Positions 45,200-54,567 of a DNA stretch of 64,000 nt are shown piece after piece. Numbering within the stretch: the first letter of the stretch is position 1; each line of letters starts with the position of its first letter. The notes under the pieces are model-generated. The model did no database searches and was not told the DNA's origin. It was given only the letters and a program-made list of their open reading frames with translations. The stretch comes from Adiantum capillus-veneris (Eukaryota > Streptophyta > Polypodiopsida > Polypodiales > Pteridaceae). The position numbers were made by a program, and so were the translations under genes. The stretch lies in the NCBI GenBank assembly GCA_014529385.2, contig CM043971.1, positions 25,708,769-25,772,768 of the forward strand, given 5' to 3'.

Positions 45200-45804
45200 C
45201 ACAAGAATATGTCATCATTGACATACTCGAAGAATCAACAAAAGTTGTTTCAAATCTAAAAAATGCACAACTTAAAGCAAATAAAGGAGAAAAGTTTCCA
45301 GGTTCAATGTCAAATGTTCAACAAACGCAATATCAAGAGAAGGACGAGGATACAACAAAATATTGATTGTCTCCTACGATGAGCAAATTCAGCGTATGTG
45401 GAGAAATATGACTTAAAATCACATGTTCAACTATGATAGATACAAAAGCGACAAAGAATCTAATGTCTTGTGGAACATGGATAATGATGGAAAAGCCACC
45501 AATCACCGAGCTAGAGGACATAGTGTACACAAGTTTAAAAATGATGATTCCTAGCTTTGGCGTAGCAAAAGCTGTACTCAAGTTGAGTATTGGGGAGTAC
45601 AAGGATACTTTCCACATAATTGACTCCCATCACATCAAGGAGAGTGTGGTTGTGGGAAAAAGCTGGAGAAATATCTTCTTTCAAAAACAATCAAAAGCTT
45701 TGACAATGACCACAGTAATAGTGCATGAAGCTTCTCAAATCCACGTGGAGAATAAATCACCAACCATCATGGAAAAAGATAAAGCTAAGGTAAATACTAA
45801 ATAA
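45200..45804 (+). pseudogene. Fragment E: protease-like domain with D-T-K
   Basis: The open part 45433-45804 reads TMIDTKATKNLMSCGTWIMM, then VLKLSIGEYKDTFHIIDSHH and ESVVVGKSWRNIF. This is the retropepsin layout of active-site loop, strand pair and second hydrophobic-Gly motif. The active-site Gly is Lys, as in the unit B post-integrase ORF at 15945. Upstream, broken frames (EESTKVVSNLKNAQLKANKG) suggest a coiled segment. It is plus strand, unlike B and C. A full element is not visible. Confidence 0.5.
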
Positions 45805-46950
45805 TATCAACCTTACAAGATGAATTTACCATCAACGAGCCTCTAATCGACTTCCAACAAAGCTTCTACATCAAGAGCCACACCATCAACAATGCAATGG
45901 ACACCAAAGCAAAAAGTCTATTAACCAATGTTTCCATCACAAAAAAGAATCCAAAATAAGCCGAAGAGAATCAATCAAGTGTTGGTATCCAAAGAGAACA
46001 TCAAATTCAAAGACCCAGTTTGGATACCTCAAGCATGAGTTCAACTTCAACAATCAAAGGTCATCGGGTGGGTTGCATCAAATGAGTCAATCACTACTCA
46101 AGCCTACTTCCATGGACACACCAGTGTTTGGACCAAAAAGCCTAAAGTAACAACCTAGATCTGCTCACCTCAAGAAAGAATTTCTACAAGGAGCAAGCGG
46201 ATCCATCAATGAAAGACCAAAAACTCAAGAAAGAGTAAAAACAACCACAAAATGCATCAAAAGAGACCTTCAAATCCACAAGCAATGCGCAATGTGTCGT
46301 TATCAAAGACAGATCTTAGGCAAGCTACCTAATACAAACAAGTGCATCAACGGATGATTCGAGTAAAGCTACTTGAAGCACAATGATTTACAAAGCTAAC
46401 ATTCAAATATGGTTACCCAAAGTTGTAGCTCAAACTCAAATAATGAAGATGAGTCAAGGAATAGACGGATCCACCCAAAGGCAAGCGAGGACAACCAAGA
46501 GCTAAGATAAGCCAATCACGACCGAGGGTGATGAAACCTCTAGATGGATACCTCTTTTCCAACTACAAAAGCAAGGCTTCTAAAATGGAAACAATTAGAC
46601 ATGGTTATCGAAGCCTAGTCTCCCTCAAGCCAAAGTAGAAGAGAAAATGTCAAAGACGGTCACACATGGACCAAAGACAAGGTGGGTTCCAAAATTTCTA
46701 GCGAAAACTCAATCACAAAAAAACCCACCCATATTGACAACCTCTTCCCATGGAAAATAAATCAAAGGTCTCATCAGTCCCTACAACAACTGAAGAGATT
46801 GTTTCACAAAGTAGTGTGAACATACGACAAACAATTCAAGAGGAGCCAAAGTATGCTAACCTATTGGACAAAATGGTGGCATCCATAGACCAACATAAGC
46901 AAAGAGGCCTAAATCTCGAAGGCTTATGGAATTGGGTTTCTAGCCTTGAA
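45805..46950 (+). pseudogene. Fragment E: tail with degenerate W-x-P-K motifs
   Basis: Frames broken by many stops read VWIPQA (46018), IWLPKVVAQTQ (46407), RWIPLFQLQK (about 46541), TWLSKPSLPQAK (about 46600) and RWVPKFLAKTQ (about 46678). The last open stretch (46750-46950) ends GLWNWVSSLE, where copia element F is inserted. The order and spacing resemble the element C tail. No function assigned. Confidence 0.5.
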
Positions 46951-47149
46951 TGTTACCATATACATGTGGTAGTGATGTGTGAGAACACACTTGGGACCGT
47001 CTTGGAATTTTTTCCCTCACTCGGAGGGTTTTTTCCTTGTCCATTGTATATATGCCCATCACTCTAGGGCTATATTTTATTTCCATTGCACACCAAGTAA
47101 TACACTCTCTATTGTCTGTCTTGAGCTTCCATCATCTTCTCTAACATGC
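46951..47149 (+). repeat. Element F 5' LTR, first part
   Basis: Aligns with 61994-62180. Contains a TATATA box near 47045. Ends at the ATGC duplicated by element G. Confidence 0.8.
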
Positions 47150-47950
47150 TGATGGGGGCTTTTCACAAGCCAGGCTCCCATACCCCTCTTCTCTCTTCCC
47201 CACCCCATGGAAACCCCCTCTTAGGGAGGGAGTGATAAAAGGCATTGGAAAAGTAAGAAAAAAATAAAGTATGAGTATGTAAATAAGTGAGAAAGGTAAA
47301 TTAGGCCACCTCCTGCCTGCGGGGCAGCCCATCCCCACCCTGCCTCCTTTTTCTTCATTGTTGCCCCACCGTGTGTCCCTTTTGTTCTCCTCCACTCAAA
47401 AGGTCAACCCCCTCTCTCATCCCCTTGTCCTTTCTCCTTTCTCTCTCCCCTCAAGCTACCCCACCCCTGTCCTCACCAATAATACATTCTAACTCACATG
47501 CCACCTCTCCTATCTTCCAAAACAGTATACCCCACCCCCCCTTTTCTCTCTCCTACACTCTCCCATGATCCAAATACCCCCCCCTCTCTCTAAAACTCAA
47601 AATATCTCTTCTCTTGTAGCCAGATGGCCTCCCCCACACTCACACACACTCAGTTTCACTGAAAAAGGTGCCCATAGACCCATCCCCACCCAGTGGTTAC
47701 CTAATTTTTCTTGTGTTCACACACATTTGCACACAGATTCACCTCTCAACACACTCCCCTCTCTCCCCTCTTTACTTTATTCTCCATGTCACCTCTCCTT
47801 TTTCCATTCACCCATCTCTCTCTCTCTCATGAGACTGCTGTTCTGGCGCATATACACACAGCCAGACAAGTGGGGCCCACAGTCACATGGCCTGTGTAGA
47901 TAATGATTTCTTCATTTCTAAAATTCTAGAAATCGTGCCCCCTCCTCCCC

Positions 47951-47958
47951 TATATAAA
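47951..47958 (+). promoter_or_regulatory. TATA box of element G
   Basis: TATATAAA in CCCCTATATAAAGAGGGG, repeated in the 3' LTR at 53018-53025. Same orientation as gag. Confidence 0.65.
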
Positions 47959-48262
47959 GAGGGGTCACCATCACACTAAATACACACACAACATCAACAG
48001 AGAGTACACTATGCACTGTGTGTGCCTAGCGCACACACACACATCCACACCATCACCATCACCGTAGTGACCATGCTCGACTTGAGCATGACCTCTACAC
48101 CCTTGGGCTATGGAAGATGAAGGGCAGCTAAATGAAGGATGATGTCCATAACCCTCGTGCAAGTCTTCACCACCAGCTCCCACCTATCCGCCATGTGCTC
48201 TACCACCTTCTCCCTTCTCTTTCCCCTACCCTATGCTTCCCATTTCATCGCCTTATTCTCTA

Positions 48263-48268
48263 AATAAA
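48263..48268 (+). promoter_or_regulatory. Candidate polyadenylation signal in element G LTR
   Basis: AATAAA about 310 bp after the TATA box. Also present in the 3' LTR. Confidence 0.4.
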
Positions 48269-48664
48269 GATTTAGGTTTTGTGAGTATGTTTCTTGAAAT
48301 TTGTTGCCCATATGAGGTGTGCGGAATCGCCACCTAGTCCTATGTTTGGAGTGAGCTTGTGTATGTGGGAAGGGTGTGCGGATTCTCCATCCTTCTGTGG
48401 TGCCTAAGTACTAAGCCGCTATACTCTCTTTCTCTCTTTCTCTCTCTAACTTGATCTCATTCCCCTTCCTCTTGACCATTACTTCCAAGTATCCATCTCT
48501 CTTGGATGAAAACTTTGTTATGGTGGTGTGTTGTTTGCGTCCTAGCCGCTCAAAGCTGGGTGGTGCCCCTTGTTCGCTTTATCATGACAGGCTCGAGGCG
48601 CGCCATTCGGACCCCGGTGTTTTAGAGGCCATCGGGGTTCGGGGTTCGCTTTGCTCCCGTCATT

Positions 48665-48684
48665 TGGTGCCCTCACTAAGGAGG
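48665..48684 (+). other. Candidate primer-binding site of element G
   Basis: TGGTGCCCTCACTAAGGAGG two bases after the LTR end. Begins with TGG as required, but I could not assign a tRNA. Confidence 0.35.
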
Positions 48685-49706
48685 GCTTTCTAAGACCCTT
48701 CGGTTTACAATGCTGAAAGTGACACCCACTATCAATCATGGACGAATGACTGAAGGAATTTTCTAACTGGAAGACGGAAGAAGAGGAAACAAAGGAGGCA
48801 CTAGGCACCTTCATTGAAGCACTACTGCCAGGCTACAGTGTCGTCAGTATTCAAGAGGTAATTATCCATCTCCTGTTGCTCATTCTAACCACAATTCGAG
48901 AGCATCAGGTAGGAGATCTATGAAGTGCCATCACTGCTGTCAAACACAACATTCTGTTAATGAGTGCCGACAGAGGAAGTGAAGAAAGAACAGTGAGTTT
49001 TACTTTTGAAAACTGCGGCACTCTCACAACAATCAGGTTCTCTATAGCACCAAGTGTTTTCTCTCTAATGCTTCGAGAGGAGTCATCAACTACATCAACC
49101 AGAAAGTTTAAGTCCGAAAGCCTAAAGCATTTGGTGGACACAAGTGGGCCTACACTCTCTGTAGGCCTGGAAATTTCAAATGAAGTTCACCCAAGAATGG
49201 AAAGCCGATTGAGGTAGACTCTTCTCGCCCAATCTGTTTTTAGCCTAATGTGGGGGATTGTGCGGACTACTACAAGAGGTAGGAGCATGTGGTGAAGGTG
49301 TCACCCCGTCAACACCTAAGGTACACAACCCTAGTGGTCAAGATCCTTGCCCTACACCTGGCATGGATAATAACAATAGGCCAGAAGTATTTCCTTTCCA
49401 TTTCTTGCAACACATGCATGTAAACGTGTATATTGATAGGAAAATATTCTAGCAGCAAAAGATTGTTTTCTTATTCGGAGCCGAGATGATTGATGAAATC
49501 CTCAGATCTCCACGTCCCATCATCTTGCCCCTCTTGGATTACTACCACTCTTTTGATGTAAGAATTTTTATTCTATTCTAGCCTTGTGATCCATTCTTTA
49601 TCCTGTTTTAACCTATCCACCCAACCCTGTAAAGCCGCTATGAGCCGCTACTGTTGTTGATGTAAAAAAAAAAAAAACAGGGTTTGTAATTTCTTGAGTC
49701 ACTACT
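48685..49706 (+). other. Element G 5' internal region with a cysteine-rich coding remnant
   Basis: No intact gene. Near 48920-48967 a frame reads MKCHHCCQTQHSVNEC, a CX2CX4HX4C-like pattern. It is followed, after stops, by KNSEFYF and KLRHSHNNQVLY. An adjacent frame upstream reads NWKTEEEETKEALGTFIEALL. Another open stretch (49258-49452) reads GVTPSTPKVHNPSGQDPCP. It may be a remnant of another gag or of a captured host gene. There is an A14 tract near 49666. Confidence 0.4.
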
Positions 49707-50636
49707 ATGGCAAATGTTTCTTTCCCCACATTCAATGGAAAGAAGGGAGAGGATCTCACTACCGACTTTTTGGATGATTTCGACATTGCTTGTGTCGTCT
49801 CCAACAAAGATGACGACGCTTCACGACTTAGAATTTTTCCTCTACTGATGAAAGTAGAGGCCAAATCCTGGTATAATGCATTGCCCCAGGCTACCAAGAA
49901 TGCATGGGATGTGTTAAGGGCTGCTTTTGTAAAGAGGTTTGGTGGAGGCACAACCTCGGAGAAGCTATGGCAGCTACTGTCAGAATTAAAGCAGGGAGGT
50001 CTGCTGGAGTATGCCACCTATGAGTCCAAATTTGTGGACTTATGGGAGAGATGGGTTGCCTCACTGGAGGAAGGCCAAGGAGAGCCTAATTTCCTGAAGA
50101 AGGACCGTTTCATTGTTGGTCTATGGTCACCGCTTAAAGAGAAGGTGAAGGAAATGTTTCCTGCAACATATGAGTTGGTAGCCGAAGTAGCCTTCCTTAA
50201 AGACAAGAAGCTGCGCATGCAAGCAAGAGTAAACGAGTCAGAGGAAACAAGCTCGGCCCGACCAACCTCAATGACTGCAACAGCCAATCATAGAGTCCAA
50301 CCGCAAGAGGCATCAGAAGAGCAACAAGACCTGCTGAGTCGCATCACCACCCAACTAGAGAGTTTATCTGTGCATCTGGTGCAGCAAGGGCATGCACCTG
50401 GCAGGAATCCAAAACAAGGAAGAGTACAACGAAGGCAGAACCAAGAGTACCATTGTTACAACTGCGGGGAAGATGGCCATGGAATTTACTACTGTCGACA
50501 TCCAAGGAGGCAGAACTTCACTCTAGCTGGGAGACAGAATCAGATCTCTCCACCAAGAGCAAGACCACCACCACCCAGGCAACCAATCCCACCACCAGCG
50601 GTGCAACCACAGTTAGCCACACCAGTTCAACGCTAG
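49707..50636 (+). CDS. Element G Gag
   Basis: Open 309-codon frame starting MANVSFPTFNGKKGEDL. The Gag core has VEAKSWYNALPQATKNAWDVL, FVKRFGGGTTSEKLW and FKDRFIVGLWSPLKEKV-like text (residues about 40-165). A canonical zinc knuckle CYNCGEDGHGIYYC is at residues 250-263, after a Gln/Arg-rich stretch, and the end is proline rich. It would form the particle and bind element RNA. It ends at a TAG (50634-50636). The next codons stay open in the same frame into ORF2, so read-through would give a Gag-ORF2 fusion. Confidence 0.85.
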   Translation: MANVSFPTFNGKKGEDLTTDFLDDFDIACVVSNKDDDASRLRIFPLLMKVEAKSWYNALPQATKNAWDVLRAAFVKRFGGGTTSEKLWQLLSELKQGGLLEYATYESKFVDLWERWVASLEEGQGEPNFLKKDRFIVGLWSPLKEKVKEMFPATYELVAEVAFLKDKKLRMQARVNESEETSSARPTSMTATANHRVQPQEASEEQQDLLSRITTQLESLSVHLVQQGHAPGRNPKQGRVQRRQNQEYHCYNCGEDGHGIYYCRHPRRQNFTLAGRQNQISPPRARPPPPRQPIPPPAVQPQLATPVQR

Positions 50637-50642
50637 TCACCA

Positions 50643-52334
50643 ATGCAACCACTGCCACAATCACCACTTACAATCATCCTACGCCCACCACCAATTGGTA
50701 CCCGCACACCAAGTATCATTGGTCTTGCAGAAGAGGTCAAGATGAGTGTAACAAAAGAAGGATCAAGTAAGAAGACTATTCAAAGAACTGAAGTAGTGGA
50801 ACAAGAGGTTAAAGAATCAAAAGATGCTACCCAGGTGGGGGAGGTAAGTCAAGAAAATTGTGTTACAAATGTGAGTACATCTTTAACCTTAGATGAAATA
50901 GGCACCAAAGCAATCAATCGACAACATTGGGTAGTAAGGGTAAGAAGGTGTAAAGTGTTGATTAGGCCTCTTCAGAGTAAGAGGAATGCAAAGGGCATGA
51001 AAGATACAAGAGAAGAGGAAGACCAGCCTGCTAGCAAGGCTTTGCAGAAGGTGGACAACATATCAAGCAAAGGGGAGGGCTTTGAAAACGGAAGCCTGTG
51101 CACCATCATGGACCCAAGACAGTGCAGCAAGCTAAAGGAATCTTGCATCAAGGCAGTTTCACTAGAGGACCATAACGAAGAGGTAAGTATGACTGAAGGT
51201 TTGGAGTTGGATATTGCTCCAGAGGCTTGGCAACCGAGAAAGACTTTATTGTGTAGTGTTATAGACTTAGAGATGGGTAATGCCTCTAGTCTACTAAAGG
51301 GTGTTATAAACTTGGAGATGGGTAATGCCTCCAGTTTATGTGAGGGTGTTCAGAGTAAGTTTGAGGATCAAAATGTTTCCAACCTTTTAAGGATGTTCCA
51401 AACTCCTCCACAACACATCATTGTGTTTTCATGGGATGCATCAGACCTATGGCTATGGCTAGCCACTATAACATATAGAGATAAGATCATCATGGAGATA
51501 AGAGCTAAGGAGCCATGGATAGACAAAAGGCTGATAGAATGCAAGAATGAAGACCTCATTCCCAATTTGGTACAATTTTTTACAAATAGTGCATCCTCTC
51601 TTTGGAGAAAGGTAAGTGGTTTACACTTGTATTTAAGCCGCAAGGTAGGTGGCTTGATATTAGCATCAGTAAAGGAAGTTGACATGTTTGAGCACACCCA
51701 AAAGAAGCATGATATGCTTGCAGTTTTTTCCAGTCATGGCAGCAAGCAGGATTCTGAAGACAACTTGAGCTCACCACACCAACAAGGCGGCCATATGTGG
51801 TGGATTCTTGGTACAGTCTTGGGAATCATAATTTTCAGTTTTGTCTTTGCAGGAGCAAAGATGCTCATTTCCCCTCTTGCTACTGGTGGTTACAAATTTG
51901 GTCCAATTTGGCATGCAGATTTTATTGTCCAGACACTGCAGACAATGATCCTATTTTTCACTTGGGATCCAGGAGGACACTGGCACAAATTTCTGGAAGC
52001 CATGGGCTTCCCGTTTAATCAACCGACACTATTCCAAGGAACAGGCTATCACCCGGACCTATTACAAACTCATGAATATCCCATAAATCTCACCAATGGC
52101 CAAATGGAATGCCTAGTTCAGAAGGCAACTCGATATCGGCTCCTACAGCTAAGCGAAAGCAAAATCAGAGTCAGAGCTAGAAGCATGAATGCCTCTAACC
52201 AAAAGGGGAGGGCTAATGATGGGGGCTTTTCACAAGCCAGGCTCCCATACCCCTCTTCTCTCTTCCCCACCCCATGGAAACCCCCTCTTAGGGAGGGAGT
52301 GATAAAAGGCATTGGAAAAGTAAGAAAAAAATAA
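50643..52334 (+). CDS. Element G ORF2: unknown protein with a membrane segment
   Basis: 563 codons, open, same frame as gag and separated only by TAG TCA CCA before its first ATG. The N-terminal third is Lys/Glu rich. Residues 208-236 contain a duplicated unit (DLEMGNASSLL, NLEMGNASSLCEGV). Residues about 386-408 (MWWILGTVLGIIIFSFVFAG) form a strong hydrophobic segment, followed by FTWDPGGHWHKFLEAMGFPF. The last 39 codons lie in the 3' LTR. I see no protease, RT, integrase or RNase H motif. By position and membrane segment it could be env-like, but no family is recognised. The true end may be before the LTR. Confidence 0.65.
   Translation: MQPLPQSPLTIILRPPPIGTRTPSIIGLAEEVKMSVTKEGSSKKTIQRTEVVEQEVKESKDATQVGEVSQENCVTNVSTSLTLDEIGTKAINRQHWVVRVRRCKVLIRPLQSKRNAKGMKDTREEEDQPASKALQKVDNISSKGEGFENGSLCTIMDPRQCSKLKESCIKAVSLEDHNEEVSMTEGLELDIAPEAWQPRKTLLCSVIDLEMGNASSLLKGVINLEMGNASSLCEGVQSKFEDQNVSNLLRMFQTPPQHIIVFSWDASDLWLWLATITYRDKIIMEIRAKEPWIDKRLIECKNEDLIPNLVQFFTNSASSLWRKVSGLHLYLSRKVGGLILASVKEVDMFEHTQKKHDMLAVFSSHGSKQDSEDNLSSPHQQGGHMWWILGTVLGIIIFSFVFAGAKMLISPLATGGYKFGPIWHADFIVQTLQTMILFFTWDPGGHWHKFLEAMGFPFNQPTLFQGTGYHPDLLQTHEYPINLTNGQMECLVQKATRYRLLQLSESKIRVRARSMNASNQKGRANDGGFSQARLPYPSSLFPTPWKPPLREGVIKGIGKVRKK
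52201..52216 (+). other. Element G polypurine tract
   Basis: AAAAGGGGAGGGCTAA immediately before the 3' LTR. It also lies within the ORF2 frame. Confidence 0.8.
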
Positions 52335-53729
52335 AGTATGAGTATGTAAATAAGTGAGAAAGGTAAATTAGGCCACCTCCTGCCTGCGGGGCAGCCCATC
52401 CCCACCCTGCCTCCTTTTTCTTCATTGTTGCCCCACCGTGTGTCCCTTTTGTTCTCCTCCACTCAAAAGGTCAACCCCCTCTCTCATCCCCTTGTCCTTT
52501 CTCCTTTCTCTCTCCCCTCAAGCTACCCCACCCCTGTCCTCACCAATAATACATTCTAACTCACATGCCACCTCTCCTATCTTCCAAAACAGTATACCCC
52601 ACCCCCCCTTTTCTCTCTCCTACACTCTCCCATGATCCAAATACCCCCCCCTCTCTCTAAAACTCAAAATCTCTCTTCTCTTGTAGCCAGATGGCCTCCC
52701 CCACACTCACACACACTCAGTTTCACTGAAAAAGGTGCCCATAGACCCATCCCCACCCAGTGGTTACCTAATTTTTCTTGTGTTCACACACATCTGCACA
52801 CAGATTCACCTCTCAACACACTCCCCTCTCTCCCCTCTTTACTTTATTCTCCATGTCACCTCTCCTTTTTCCATTCACCCATCTCTCTCTCTCTCATGAG
52901 ACTGCTGTTCTGGCGCATATACACACAGCCAGACAAGTGGGGCCCACAGTCACATGGCCTGTGTAGATAATGATTTCTTCATTTCTAAAATTCTAGAAAT
53001 CCTGCCCCCTCCTCCCCTATATAAAGAGGGGTCACCATCACACTAAATACACACGCAACATCAACAGAGAGTACACTATGCACTGTGTGTGCCTAGCGCA
53101 CACACACACATCCACACCATCACCATCACCGTAGTGACCATGCTCGACTTGAGCATGACCTCTACACCCTTGGGCTATGGAAGATGAAGGGCAGCTAAAT
53201 GAAGGTTGATGGCCATAACCCTCGTGCAAGTCTTTACCACTAGCTCCCACCTATCTGCCATGTGTTCTACCACTCTCTCCCTTCTCTTTCCCCTACCCTA
53301 TGCTCCCCATTTCATCGCCTTATTCTCTAAATAAAGATTTAGGTTTTGTGAGTATGTTTCTTGCAATTTGTTTCCCATGTGAGGTGTGCAGAATCGCCAC
53401 CTAGTCCTGTGTTTGGAATGAGCTTGTGTATGTGGGAAGGGTGTGCGGATTCTCCATCCTTCTGTGGTGCCTAAGTACTAAGCTGCTATACTCTCTCTCT
53501 CTCTTTCTCTCTCTAACTTGATCTCATTCCCCTTCCTCTTGACCATTACTCCCAAGTATCCATCTCTCTTGGATAAAAACTTTGTTATGGTGGTGTGTTG
53601 TTTGCGTCCTAGCCGCTCAAAGCTAGGTGGTGCCCCCTATTCGCTTTATCATGACAGGCTCGAGGTGCGCCATTCGGACCCCGGTGTTTTAGAGGCCGTC
53701 GGGGTTCGGGGTTCGCTTTGCTCCTGTCA
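52217..53729 (+). repeat. Element G 3' LTR
   Basis: 1513 bp, same ends and boxes as the 5' copy. The differences are scattered single bases (for example ACATTTGC/ACATCTGC, GTGCCCCC/CTGCCCCC). Confidence 0.9.
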
Positions 53730-53733
53730 ATGC

Positions 53734-53763
53734 GTGTGTTTTCTTGCAACCCTAATTCCAACA
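53734..53763 (+). repeat. Element F 5' LTR, last part
   Basis: GTGTGTTTTCTTGCAACCCTAATTCCAACA, shown here because it equals the last 30 bp of the 3' LTR except one base (sequence split: GTGTGTTTTC, TTGCAACCCT, AATTCCAACA). Confidence 0.8.
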
Positions 53764-53765
53764 AT

Positions 53766-53778
53766 TGGTATCAAAGCA
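53766..53778 (+). other. Element F primer-binding site
   Basis: TGGTATCAAAGCA, one base different from the usual initiator-Met match, two bases after the LTR. Confidence 0.8.
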
Positions 53779-54123
53779 AGTGCTGTCATCCCGAGCTAAG
53801 CCACAAAGCTCCAACACATGCCTGCTCACTTTCTCCAATTTTTGTAAGTTTTGGCGAGTGTTTGCAGGTCAAAAAATATTTTGGGTAAGCTCTAAGTGCA
53901 GAGTCTGCTCAAATTTTTGATCTGGGCTCATTTTGGCCCCCCTTTCCACTACAAGCAATATTGTGCAGGCTATTTTGTCATTTTGTGCAAAAATTCTATT
54001 AGTGTTGTTTTGTGCATAACAAGTCCATTACAGTCTTTTAAGGTTTGTGCTATATAGCACGTGTTGTTCTCGCTTTCTTTCTCCTCTTTTTGGACAACTT
54101 TTACATCAAATGCAGCATTTACC
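53779..54123 (+). other. Element F leader
   Basis: Non-coding stretch between primer site and gag. Nothing else seen. Confidence 0.6.
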
Positions 54124-54567
54124 ATGGCTGAAAACAACACATATGTGTTCAAGATGATTGCCATTGAGGACATATTGGATGGGGACAACTACCCTATGTA
54201 GACTTATATGATGCAACATTATCTTGCGTCAAAGGGAATTTGGAACATTGTGCATGACATTGATGTATGTCCAAGATACAGGCAATGTTGAGGATGTTGC
54301 AGGTCTTACTGCAAGGATTGTTGTTGTTAGAGTTGTTTTGCCTACGATTGAGCAAGCTCGTTGGGATGTAAAAGATGTGCAAGCTCATGCATTGATTGTG
54401 TTTTTGGTGAAGCGCACTATAACTCCTCACATTTGTTCAATGAGATTTGCAAAACAGGATTGGGATATTCTAGCTGGTCTTTATGAAAGTCATAATGAGA
54501 CAAAAATTACATTGCTGCGCAAACAACTGGAGTCAAAGATTATGCATGAGGAAGATGACATGGTGTC
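54124..54567 (+). pseudogene. Element F Gag, N-terminal part
   Basis: Start ATG 54124 (MAENNTYVFKMIAIEDILDG) with DNYPM, then a stop where Trp is usual, then MMQHYLASKGIWNIV. After a frameshift near 54280 the frame reads ARWDVKDVQAHALIVFLVK, WDILAGLYESHNETKITLL and KQLESKIMHEEDDM, the copia Gag core. The foldback element J interrupts it. Gag resumes at 58714. Confidence 0.8.

Larger units (their letters stand above)
47150..48662 (+). repeat. Element G 5' LTR
   Basis: TGATGGGGGC...GTCA, strongly pyrimidine-rich on the plus strand. TATATAAA at 47951-47958 and AATAAA at 48263-48268 are well placed for promoter and polyadenylation. Small ORFs inside it recur in the other LTR and are not genes. 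Confidence 0.9.
47150..53729 (+). mobile_element. Element G: LTR element with gag plus unknown ORF2 and no pol
   Basis: Two equally long LTRs (1513 bp each, few differences by eye) flank a 3.5-kb interior with a 309-codon gag, a 563-codon ORF2 and a polypurine tract. A 4-bp repeat ATGC (47146-47149, 53730-53733) flanks it. No protease, RT, RNase H or integrase motif is present, so it is non-autonomous. It interrupts the 5' LTR of element F. Near-identical LTRs and open ORFs suggest recent activity. Confidence 0.85.

Noticed and set aside
47371-47903. ORFs in the left LTR of G, repeated at 52438-52970
   Set aside because: Both copies sit inside the LTR, are low-complexity Ser/Pro/His and differ only as the LTRs do. 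There is no domain and no coding signature.
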